Below are positions 8,512 to 16,564 of a stretch of 64,000 nucleotides of DNA, in pieces. The notes beneath the pieces were generated by a model that did no database searches, was not told where the DNA came from, and saw only the letters and a program-made list of their open reading frames with translations. Location of the stretch: assembly GCA_029564115.1 (NCBI GenBank), contig JAKQQP010000384.1:62001-126000 (forward strand), read 5' to 3'. Each line of letters opens with the position of its first letter. Positions within the stretch are counted from its first letter, which is position 1. Origin of the DNA: Candidatus Rifleibacteriota bacterium. GTDB lineage: Bacteria > Riflebacteria > Ozemobacteria > Ozemobacterales > Ozemobacteraceae. The position numbers and the translations under genes are program-made.

Positions 8512-11500
8512 TTGGTTAGTCTAAAAGAGAGGCATGCTCTGGTAACAGAGCCTTCGGTCATGCAAAGGCAAAATATATCAGAAAACTTTGACAGGTCAGA
8601 GCACCTGCGAGGTTTTCGTTCGTTTAAAACACGCTATATCAGCTGGTTTTTGCCTGCAATTGTTCTTGTGGGCGGGCTGTTGACGCTTTTTCTTGTCTGG
8701 CTGGCTCAAGGCAGCCTTCTCGAACAAAGCCGGCAGAATATGCGTGACCGCTTCCAAAAACATGGCGAACATTTGCGCATGATTGTTCTTAGCGGTGACC
8801 AGAGTAAGCTGGAACCATTCCTTGACAACGTCGTCGAAGCCATGGAGCTGCATTCGATAAGCATTCAGAATGAGAGCGGTGAGGTGGTTGCCTCGAGAAG
8901 CAGTCATACGGTCGTCGATCGATCCGGTTTTGAGGTCAGTATCCCTCTGAATATACGTACACATCAGGCCGCCGAAGAGAAATGGCAGGTCTTATTACTG
9001 GCTGGGCGGCTTAAAAATTCGGCGCTTATCGATAATTTTCTTGTTTACCAGCTGTTAATATTGATTGTGATGGCGATCGGCTCCGTCACCGGTACTTTCA
9101 TCGCTTTCGACCATATGGTGGGTGTGCCCGTCAATAGTCTGAAACTTGCTGTAAAAGATCTTATTATGGGTCGTGAAGATGCAACAATAGACTTTTTTGA
9201 ACCCGATGAGCTTGGGGAAGTCGCCGTTCTTTTCAACCATTTTATCAAAAAACGTCGTGCCGAGCTTGCGCGTTTCAGAGAATTCAGTATCCAGTCCGAG
9301 ACTGTAATGCTTGATTATGATTCCGCCAGTGATCTGTTGACCATTTTCGGGCAATTCCCCGAAAGTTCTGGCATAAATCTGGCAAACGTTCGTCGTCCCG
9401 ATGACCTCTTCTCATATGTTCGCTCCGACCACCGTGGCGAAATTAAACAGAAGTGGTTTGACTTCAGGCAAAATATTTCTGCCTCAGAGTCTGGCAGTGA
9501 AGAATTCGTTTTTCGTCTTTTGCGGCCAAACGATGAATTTGACGATAATACCATCGAAAAATGGCTGCAAATGACCCTGAAATGGGAAAACTCCGATAAC
9601 AGACTTCTCGTCAAAGGTTTTTTGAGAGACATCAGTCTGTTGCACAAGCGTGAAGTAGAACTGAATAATCAGGCTGAAAGCTTTCGCAGAATTTATCAGA
9701 ACAGCCCTGTCGGCATCTGGAGATGCGCCTGCAACAAGGATAAATATATATATATGAACCAGACCATGGCTGTCATGCTTGGCTATAAATCCCCGGAGGA
9801 AGCTATTGAAAGCGTTGACAGCATCAGTCAGGATGTTTTTCTCAACCCGGGCGAAAAGACATTTTTTCTCGATGAACTGAAAAAACACGACAAGGTCGGC
9901 AATTTCGAATTTAAAGTCAGAAAAGCAGATGGAACAGTCTTTTGGGGCGCCATGTTCGGGCGGCTTTTTATCGAACAGGGGGTTCAGTATTGCGAGGGTA
10001 GCCTGATAGACATTACCGAACGCAAACTTTTCGACGAGCAGCTACGGAACAGCGAAGAATTTTATCGCCAGGGCCTGGAAGCTTCAGGCATAGTTTTGTG
10101 GCAACTCGAACCTGCCAGTGGCAAACTGCAGCTTAAAGGTGCAATAACCGCCTTGTTGGGCACGGGTGTGCCCGAAATTACTTCGTTGAAACTATTTCAG
10201 CGTCTAATACACCCGGAAGACCTGACAATATTCAGTGCAGGTATCGATAAGTTGCGCCGCAGTGAAAACTCACAAACTGGTGACAGATCGGCCATCGAGT
10301 TCAGGATATGCAGGGTTGACCACTCCCAAAAAATGGAAATCAGGTGGCTGACCGTGTCGGCCCTTCGCTCCGAAATCATCGTCAGTGGCAGACAGGGGCA
10401 TGTTCAGGGCGTGTTTGTCGACATTACTTCACAAAAAGAAGTTGAATTGAAGCTCTCTAGAGCGTTAGAACAGGCAAAATCCGAAAGTCGACAAAAATCT
10501 GACTTTTTTGCCGGAGTCAGCCATGAAGTCAGAACTCCTCTCAACGCCATAATCGGTTTTAGCGAGCTTCTTTTGCCTATGGTCGATGACTCCAGAGGGC
10601 AGAGTTATCTTGCTTCTATACTGTCTTCAAGCCGCAGCCTCATTGGGGTTCTCAACAGCATGCTCGATCTGAGCCGTCTTGAAGCAGGAAAAGTTGAGCT
10701 GGTGATTGAAGCCGTTCGTGTTGGCGATCTGATTGGTGATATTCGTCAGCTTTACGTCGCTGAAGCGACAAAGCGTGGGCTTGATTTTAAGACCGATATT
10801 GGAAGCTCTGTTCCGCCTGTCCTGATGCTCGATGAATTCAGGCTTAGACAGGTGATAACAGCTGTTTTGAGTAACTCGTTCAAATACACATCCAAAGGTG
10901 GCATTTCTCTTGAGATGCAGGCTACTCCTTGTCTCGGGTTGCAATCAGTGGATTTAACTCTGACCATCCAGGACACGGGCCAGGGAATTCATTCTGATGA
11001 CCTTAAAGATATTTTCAATCCGTTTAAATCAGATTCTCGAAGTAAAAAACACCCTGGAGCCGGTTTAGGCCTGGCGATATGTCATCATCTTGTCGGGTTG
11101 ATGAACGGCAGAATCAAGGTGAAAAGCGAAATTCAGTGCGGTACCAGATTCGATATCATTCTGCGCGATGTTAAAATCGCAGAAGTCGGGGCTTTGACGG
11201 CAATAAGCAGAGTTGAACGACAACAATACCATTTTGAAAATCAGAGAATTCTGGTCGCGGATGACGCAGCTTCAAATCGCGAACTAATGTCAGAGGCCAT
11301 GCGAGGTGCCGGGCTGCAGGTGTTCTGTGCTGCCGATGGCGAGGAAGCGCTTGAATTAGCCCGCAAAGAAAAGCCTCAGCTCATTTTCATGGATATCCGC
11401 ATGCCGCGCAAAGATGGTGCAACTGCGGCAAGAGAACTTCGCAGCGATGCTGAACTATTTCGAATTCCAATTGTTGCCGTTACAGCTTCCGCCAGTGCAC

Positions 11501-11946
11501 GCGAGCAAAAAGAGCTTGCTGATCTTTTCGACAGTTTCATCTACAAGCCTGTCAGCCTGGCACGCCTTTTTGCTGAAGCTGCAAGATTTCTAAAACATGA
11601 CGTCAGTCACGAGAAAAAAGCGGTTCTCGAGGCGATGAATATGCCGCCGGAAGCCCTTGAACAGCTCAATGAGCCATGGATGCTCGTCGACAGCATAGAC
11701 AAAATTTACATGCCGAAACTGAAAGAGCTGGAAGGCGCTATTGTTGTCGAGAACGTCATCAGGCTGGCCGATTCTATAAAAAATCTTTCGGTCAAACATT
11801 TTTTCAACCATTTGACCATCGAGGCAGAAAAGCTTTCCGACTGTGCCGAAAAATTCGATCTAGAGGGCATCGATGCGTCTAAAAAACGATTAGCACACAT
11901 TTTTAACCAGGTTCTAACAGTTTATTCACGCAAGACAAATTCGTAG
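8512..11946 (+). CDS. Hybrid sensor histidine kinase (sensor-HAMP-PAS-HisKA-HATPase-REC)
   Basis: 1144 residues. TM1 about 44-66, a short extracytoplasmic sensor 70-175, TM2 about 177-199, HAMP about 200-255, a divergent PAS-like segment 260-380, PAS about 388-505 and 515-640, HisKA with His671 in FFAGVSHEVRTPLN, HATPase with Asn788, DTGQG and GAGLGL, then a receiver with Asp961 in LIFMDIRMPRKDG. The last 110 residues are helical and Hpt-like in length but lack the HxxKG motif, so phosphate is expected to end on Asp961 or move to an unlinked Hpt protein. TTG start after GAGAG; ATG at 8560 is an alternative. Its end overlaps the convergent phosphatase gene. Confidence 0.93.
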   Translation: MVSLKERHALVTEPSVMQRQNISENFDRSEHLRGFRSFKTRYISWFLPAIVLVGGLLTLFLVWLAQGSLLEQSRQNMRDRFQKHGEHLRMIVLSGDQSKLEPFLDNVVEAMELHSISIQNESGEVVASRSSHTVVDRSGFEVSIPLNIRTHQAAEEKWQVLLLAGRLKNSALIDNFLVYQLLILIVMAIGSVTGTFIAFDHMVGVPVNSLKLAVKDLIMGREDATIDFFEPDELGEVAVLFNHFIKKRRAELARFREFSIQSETVMLDYDSASDLLTIFGQFPESSGINLANVRRPDDLFSYVRSDHRGEIKQKWFDFRQNISASESGSEEFVFRLLRPNDEFDDNTIEKWLQMTLKWENSDNRLLVKGFLRDISLLHKREVELNNQAESFRRIYQNSPVGIWRCACNKDKYIYMNQTMAVMLGYKSPEEAIESVDSISQDVFLNPGEKTFFLDELKKHDKVGNFEFKVRKADGTVFWGAMFGRLFIEQGVQYCEGSLIDITERKLFDEQLRNSEEFYRQGLEASGIVLWQLEPASGKLQLKGAITALLGTGVPEITSLKLFQRLIHPEDLTIFSAGIDKLRRSENSQTGDRSAIEFRICRVDHSQKMEIRWLTVSALRSEIIVSGRQGHVQGVFVDITSQKEVELKLSRALEQAKSESRQKSDFFAGVSHEVRTPLNAIIGFSELLLPMVDDSRGQSYLASILSSSRSLIGVLNSMLDLSRLEAGKVELVIEAVRVGDLIGDIRQLYVAEATKRGLDFKTDIGSSVPPVLMLDEFRLRQVITAVLSNSFKYTSKGGISLEMQATPCLGLQSVDLTLTIQDTGQGIHSDDLKDIFNPFKSDSRSKKHPGAGLGLAICHHLVGLMNGRIKVKSEIQCGTRFDIILRDVKIAEVGALTAISRVERQQYHFENQRILVADDAASNRELMSEAMRGAGLQVFCAADGEEALELARKEKPQLIFMDIRMPRKDGATAARELRSDAELFRIPIVAVTASASAREQKELADLFDSFIYKPVSLARLFAEAARFLKHDVSHEKKAVLEAMNMPPEALEQLNEPWMLVDSIDKIYMPKLKELEGAIVVENVIRLADSIKNLSVKHFFNHLTIEAEKLSDCAEKFDLEGIDASKKRLAHIFNQVLTVYSRKTNS

Positions 11947-12443
11947 TCCGTTACCATCTGTCTTTGTTCATCGGTTTCAGGGCTTTGTGTGTGTCTGGCA
12001 GCGTTGCTTTTGGCAAAGCGTCTTGCAACTTCGCTCAGGGCCTCTTCGCCTGTCAGACCCTGGCTGCGCAGCCAGCAACCCGCAACGGTTCCGCTGCGGC
12101 CTATGCCGCCTCGACAATGCAGGTAAACAGTCTTGCCGGCATCGAGTAACGTGTTCAGATGTGCAACGATTGCGTGCATGGTTGCAATTGAAGGAACTGA
12201 ATAATCCTGAATTTCGAAGCGACGGTAAAGAAGCTCACGGTCGCTAAGCTTTGGCAGCAGTTGCTGATAGTGAGTGAGCTCGTCTTCTTCTGTCAGATCG
12301 ACGAACGCATCTATGCCGCTGGCGAGCAGTTGCCGCAGGAAAGACTCTGAATCATCGATACCGGGGTTATAAGGGTAACCTCCGGCAAGCAGTCGGCCAT
12401 CGACTACCCACCAGCATCTGCCCGGCAAAGTCTGTTCAGTCAT
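11922..12443 (-). CDS. Dual-specificity protein phosphatase-like protein
   Basis: 173 residues with the CX5R signature VYLHCRGGIGRSGT (catalytic Cys near 110, Arg six later) and an upstream acidic loop DLTEEDEL that could hold the general acid. No signal peptide, so cytoplasmic. The family acts on phosphotyrosine/serine, phosphoinositides or phosphoglycans; the substrate is not evident here. Start ATG 12443 follows AGAGG. Its last 25 nt overlap the end of the hybrid kinase gene tail to tail. Confidence 0.88.
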   Translation of the reverse strand: MTEQTLPGRCWWVVDGRLLAGGYPYNPGIDDSESFLRQLLASGIDAFVDLTEEDELTHYQQLLPKLSDRELLYRRFEIQDYSVPSIATMHAIVAHLNTLLDAGKTVYLHCRGGIGRSGTVAGCWLRSQGLTGEEALSEVARRFAKSNAARHTQSPETDEQRQMVTDYEFVLRE

Positions 12444-12562
12444 GAGTTGTTAACCTCTCTTGAATTTGATGTATCAGTCGCTCTTCGAGAGTTGAATTGT
12501 ACCACTTTATCCATCTTATCTGGTATATTTAGAAGAAAAATCGGAAAGCTGAATTTAAAAGT

Positions 12563-13240
12563 ATGCAACTTCTGGTTAAACGTCTTACAAGGGTCATTCT
12601 GGTTCTGTTTTTTCTGATTTTACCAGGGTATCGCGCTTTAGCAGACTTCGATCTGTCTGTTTATCAGCAGACACCGGCTTCCGCTTCCGTTATTCCCGAA
12701 GAAATTCTGTACCCGAAGTTTTTTAGAGAGAGCGACAGCCTGTCTTTGCAGAATATTATAACTGAAATTCGTTCCAGGATCGATTTTGTTAAGGGGTTGC
12801 GGCATGAACCTTCGTATTTTAATTGTTACAAAATGCAGAGGCGTATCAGCAAAGGGCTTGAACGTATGCTTGCTGCCGAAAAACAACTGCCCTTCAATTT
12901 TGTCGATGACCACCTCATTTATGATCCTCAATCACCTTTGTTCGATTATTTACGGCCTATGCCGCTCAAATCGACGGATTTTTGCAGCTTCAGATCGTAT
13001 GGGGATTTGACTGGCAGCGGCTCTACTATTTATTGTGTTTATCATGGTTCTGACATGAGAGGCGAGTTTTTTCGCCGGCACCAGGGCGAAGCCAGTAGAC
13101 TTCGCCCGCTAATGACCGCCTTTGATATTGTCGAGTTGCTGATTTTTCTGCCGGCTTTGCTTTTTATACCTGCAATCTGGCTGATTCTTAAAAAAGCCCT
13201 CGAAAAAAAACAGCCCTCAGACAACGTTTCGCAGGGTTGA
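12563..13240 (+). CDS. Membrane protein of unknown function
   Basis: 225 residues that I cannot assign. A signal peptide (cleavage after YRALA, about residue 27), a polar domain with scattered cysteines (near 94, 137 and 154), and a C-terminal membrane helix about 185-208 followed by a basic tail. It would be a bitopic protein with most of its mass outside the cytoplasm. Start ATG at 12563; the ribosome site is weak. It is monocistronic between a divergent phosphatase and the MFS gene. Confidence 0.7.
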   Translation: MQLLVKRLTRVILVLFFLILPGYRALADFDLSVYQQTPASASVIPEEILYPKFFRESDSLSLQNIITEIRSRIDFVKGLRHEPSYFNCYKMQRRISKGLERMLAAEKQLPFNFVDDHLIYDPQSPLFDYLRPMPLKSTDFCSFRSYGDLTGSGSTIYCVYHGSDMRGEFFRRHQGEASRLRPLMTAFDIVELLIFLPALLFIPAIWLILKKALEKKQPSDNVSQG

Positions 13241-13313
13241 AATTGCCGGTTGAATTCTATATCATAAGCGCAAAGTTTTGCACGGTTCAATTTATCTGTG
13301 GCGGTTATTTGCA

Positions 13314-14576
13314 ATGCAGGCCAGACGCACTCCATTTTTTTTAAGGTACCGGCAATTTTTCAGACTATGGCTTGGGCAGGTTACCAGTCAGGCAGGAAAC
13401 AAAATCTATCAGATCGCTATAATCTGGTGGATTCTCACGAATAACCCTGAAAATGGTGGGTTTGCACTCGGTGCCTTCATGGTGGCAGGAGCTTTGCCAT
13501 CTTTGCTGTTTTGCGGTTTTATCGGTCGTGTCGTCGACAGGATGCCGGCAAAAAAAATGCTTGTCAGCTGTGATCTCGTTTCTTCGGCATTGTTGGCCGG
13601 CATTGCCTGGGCTTTGTTCAACGGTTTTCTTGATCTGAAAACAGCTTTTATTATGAGCTTTCTTCTGGCAACTGCAGAAGGCTTTTTTAATCCGGCAGTT
13701 ACGAAGTGTTTGCCCTCTCTCGTCGATGAAGAAGCTCTCGAACAGGCAGTAGCATACCAGGCCTCAACGCAGTATCTGGCCAGTTTTGGTGGTTCAGTTC
13801 TCGGCGCCATGCTTATTGGCTGGCTGGGGATTCCGCTTCTGATAGCGATAACAGCCATAAATTATTTTGTTTCGGCAATGATCGAATTGACCATATCTTT
13901 CCCTGCTGAGCAAAGTCAGAGTGAATCCCTTGAAGAAGGCATCGCTGAACAGGGGCAAACCGCTGAAGATGACGTTGCGGTGACTATCGAAAACAGCATC
14001 GACTGGCAGAAGTTTCCGCTGCTTAAATCTCTTCTGACCGGTTTTGGGCTGGTTAACTTCTTTGCCACACCGGTTCTGGTTATTATCCCTCTTTATGTGC
14101 AGAAGACTCTTCTGGCCGAGGCTAGAACTCTTGGCCTGCTTGAAGCATCTCTTTGGGTAGGCATTCTCCTGGGAACATTCGCCGCCTCGCTCATCAGGGC
14201 CCGGCGAAAAACAATTTTTCTCGGTTCCATGAGTATGCTGGTTTTTGGGCTGTGCATGTTTATACCAGCTTTTTGGATTTACGCTCCGGCTTTCGGCATC
14301 GCTTTGTTTTTTGCCGGTATGTCGTTGGGCATAAATAATGTGAAGTTCATCACTCTTTTTCAGAAGGTGGTCGCCGAAGAAATCAAAGGGCGTTTTTTTG
14401 CCGCCATGCAGGCGATCATCGGGTTTTCTTTCCCGGTGGCCTACCTTGTTTTTGGTTACCTTGGCGATCTGCTTTCGCCTGAAAAGGTGTGTCTGGTTCA
14501 GGGGCTTGGCATTCTCGTAGTGGCTGCCTGGTTCTATCGCCTGTCAAAACGAGAGGCTGAACTGTTGCCTGGTTGA
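13314..14576 (+). CDS. MFS exporter (EntS/MFS_3 type)
   Basis: 420 residues, about 12 hydrophobic helices, starting RYRQFFRLWLGQVTSQAGN, the usual opening of MFS_3 proteins. The conserved loop after TM2 reads GRVVDRMPAKKM. A charged central loop (about residues 195-230) separates the halves. Likely a drug or siderophore exporter. ATG 13314 chosen; an in-frame TTG at 13278 adds 12 residues. It is followed by a strong terminator and is therefore separate from the tetR operon. Confidence 0.85.
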   Translation: MQARRTPFFLRYRQFFRLWLGQVTSQAGNKIYQIAIIWWILTNNPENGGFALGAFMVAGALPSLLFCGFIGRVVDRMPAKKMLVSCDLVSSALLAGIAWALFNGFLDLKTAFIMSFLLATAEGFFNPAVTKCLPSLVDEEALEQAVAYQASTQYLASFGGSVLGAMLIGWLGIPLLIAITAINYFVSAMIELTISFPAEQSQSESLEEGIAEQGQTAEDDVAVTIENSIDWQKFPLLKSLLTGFGLVNFFATPVLVIIPLYVQKTLLAEARTLGLLEASLWVGILLGTFAASLIRARRKTIFLGSMSMLVFGLCMFIPAFWIYAPAFGIALFFAGMSLGINNVKFITLFQKVVAEEIKGRFFAAMQAIIGFSFPVAYLVFGYLGDLLSPEKVCLVQGLGILVVAAWFYRLSKREAELLPG

Positions 14577-14604
14577 ATGGCTCTGCTTTCAAGAAAATTC
14601 TGGT

Positions 14605-14641
14605 GGCAGTCGCATATTTGCTGCGACTGCCGTTTCTTTTT
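14605..14641 (+). terminator. Intrinsic terminator after the MFS gene
   Basis: Ten-bp perfect stem (GGCAGTCGCA at 14605-14614, complement at 14622-14631) with a 7-nt loop, followed by GTTTCTTTTTC. Confidence 0.85.
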
Positions 14642-14648
14642 CGGGCGG

Positions 14649-14695
14649 TTGACAAATTTGTTGCAGCGGGTTATTGTTTAGTTAACGTTAACTAA
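14649..14695 (+). promoter_or_regulatory. Promoter plus palindromic operator of the tetR-RND operon
   Basis: TTGACA (14649-14654), a 17-bp spacer and TATTGT (14672-14677). Directly after the -10 lies TTAGTTAACGTTAACTAA (14678-14695), a perfect 18-bp palindrome across the expected transcription start. A dimeric TetR protein bound there would block initiation, so the first gene of the operon most likely represses itself and the pump genes. Confidence 0.85.
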
Positions 14696-14715
14696 CAAAA
14701 GAAAGGGGCAAACTG

Positions 14716-15315
14716 ATGGCAAGAAAATCTGGCGAAGATCGCAAAACCGAGATTATTGCCAGCGCCCGCGATATTATTTTCGACGAAGGATTTGGCAATT
14801 TTACGATTCGCAGGGTGGCCAGCTGCATCGGCATAAGCGAAGCGGCTATTTATAGACATTTTGCCAGCAAAGAAGAACTGTTGCTCGCTTTGTTGGACAC
14901 TCTCTTCGTTCCATGGCGTCAGGCACTCGAAGATCTGTTGAATTCAGAAGAAACCGTAGCTGCCCGTCTGATGGGTCTGGTTGAATTACATCTTCACCAT
15001 CTGATCGAAAGGCGCCTGAATCCGCTCCTTTTCTTTTCTGAGGCAATCTGCCCCGAGAACCAGAATCTTTTGCACAAGCTTCGCAATAACCTCGAAGTTT
15101 TGCAGACTATTCTTTTGCGAATCGTCAGAGAGGCTGTAAAACGGGGCGAGTTGCCCGAAAGACTCGATGAAAAAGCGGCTGCCGATTGTATGGTGGCAAT
15201 TCTTCAGTCATCAGTCATCAAATGGACCATGCAGCGTCAGGAAGCCGGTCTTGTAGAGCATTCTTCCAGGCTCATGAAATTTTTTCTGCATCAGATAATT
15301 GTCGAGGAAAACTAA
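14716..15315 (+). CDS. TetR-family repressor
   Basis: 199 residues. The N-terminal helix-turn-helix is complete: FTIRRVASCIGISEAAIYRHFASKE spans about residues 29-53. The rest is a helical ligand-binding domain rich in Leu and His. ATG at 14716 follows AAAGGGG. It heads an operon with the membrane-fusion and RND genes (1-nt gap, then 4-nt overlap) and has an 18-bp palindrome across its own promoter, so it is the likely local repressor, released by a substrate of the pump. Confidence 0.93.
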   Translation: MARKSGEDRKTEIIASARDIIFDEGFGNFTIRRVASCIGISEAAIYRHFASKEELLLALLDTLFVPWRQALEDLLNSEETVAARLMGLVELHLHHLIERRLNPLLFFSEAICPENQNLLHKLRNNLEVLQTILLRIVREAVKRGELPERLDEKAAADCMVAILQSSVIKWTMQRQEAGLVEHSSRLMKFFLHQIIVEEN

Positions 15316-15316
15316 T

Positions 15317-16564
15317 ATGAACAAAACAGCCAGGGCTTCAATTATTTATCATGGCGTTATTGCCGTTATGTTTCTCAGTTTTGTTGTTATTGGCGGCTGG
15401 GGGCTTTTCAAGATAAAAGCCAGACTGTCGATGGCTCAGCCGATGCAGGTGCAGCCCCTGGCCGTAAAAACCATCATCACTGCTTCAGGTACAGTTGAAA
15501 AAACTCTGCCGGCCCTTGCCACTGTCAAGAGTGCCGCAACGGTACAGATCAAGGCCGAGGTCGGTGGAAGACTTCTCAGTCTGCCTCTTCGTGAAGGCGA
15601 TCGGGTTAAGTCTGGCCAGATAATAGGCGTTCTCGATGCCCGTGAGCAGGAAGCCCAATTACAGGCTGCCAAAGCAAGAAATGATTCAGTAACAAGTCAG
15701 GTTTCAGCCACTGTGGCTGGCTTGCAGGTTTTGACCAGTCAGCTCGATGCTGCTCAGACTAATCTTGAATTTTTCAGTCGTGAGCTGAAGCGCAACGAAG
15801 AATTGTTTAAAGAAGGCGCAATCGCGCAGAGTGCTTACGAGAACACAAGAAATCGCCATGCTGAGGCAAGCAGCCGTCTGGCTTCTCTAAAATCCCAGAT
15901 TCAATCTCATAAGGCGCAGGTTGACGCTCTGGTTTCACAAAAAAAAGCCAGTGAAAAAGATGTGATGCTCTGGGAGGTTCGTCGTGACTACACAGAAATA
16001 ACCGCTCCTGTGGATGGAGTAATTTCTGCCCGATTGCAGGAAGAAGGCAGTCGTGTTCTCCCGGGTCAGGCAATTTATAACATCGAAGATGTTGCAAAAA
16101 CCAGGTTGATCATGCAGATTCCCCAAGAGGCGGCAGCCAGCGTGAAAGTTGCTCAGGTCGTCATGGTGAGAGGCCGCAAAGATATGAACTTTCGGATCAG
16201 TCGTGTTTACCCGGTACAGAATGAGCTTCGGCAGGTAATTGTCGAGGCTGAAGCCGATGAAGAATACCAGGGGCTTGTCTATGACATGCAGATACCTGTT
16301 CGAATCGTTGTGGCATGCGAAGAAGGTACTGTTATTCCTGAAGAAGCTGTGTTTATCGATTTTAATCGTTCTGACCGTTTTTTTGTTTATATAGTCAAAA
16401 ATGATGTGGCTGTCAGAACGCCTGTTTCTGCTACTCTGCACGGCGATGGCGGCAAGAAACTGGTTGATGCAAAATTTATAGCTCCCGGCACTGAACTGGC
16501 CGTCGGCTCATATCTCGAAAATATAAGACTGCCGGCATCCTTTGCTGTAGAGGTCGTAAAATGA
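15317..16564 (+). CDS. RND efflux periplasmic adaptor (membrane fusion protein)
   Basis: 415 residues: N-terminal membrane anchor about 9-34, lipoyl/barrel-sandwich half-motifs (VKSAATVQIKAEVGGRL and APVDGVISARL), a long coiled-coil hairpin about 115-220, then beta-barrel and membrane-proximal domains (ending GTELAVGSYLENIRLP). It links the RND pump to an outer-membrane channel. ATG 15317 begins 1 nt after the tetR stop, with AGGAAA inside the tetR end. No lipobox. No TolC-like gene follows, so the channel must be encoded elsewhere. Confidence 0.93.
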   Translation: MNKTARASIIYHGVIAVMFLSFVVIGGWGLFKIKARLSMAQPMQVQPLAVKTIITASGTVEKTLPALATVKSAATVQIKAEVGGRLLSLPLREGDRVKSGQIIGVLDAREQEAQLQAAKARNDSVTSQVSATVAGLQVLTSQLDAAQTNLEFFSRELKRNEELFKEGAIAQSAYENTRNRHAEASSRLASLKSQIQSHKAQVDALVSQKKASEKDVMLWEVRRDYTEITAPVDGVISARLQEEGSRVLPGQAIYNIEDVAKTRLIMQIPQEAAASVKVAQVVMVRGRKDMNFRISRVYPVQNELRQVIVEAEADEEYQGLVYDMQIPVRIVVACEEGTVIPEEAVFIDFNRSDRFFVYIVKNDVAVRTPVSATLHGDGGKKLVDAKFIAPGTELAVGSYLENIRLPASFAVEVVK

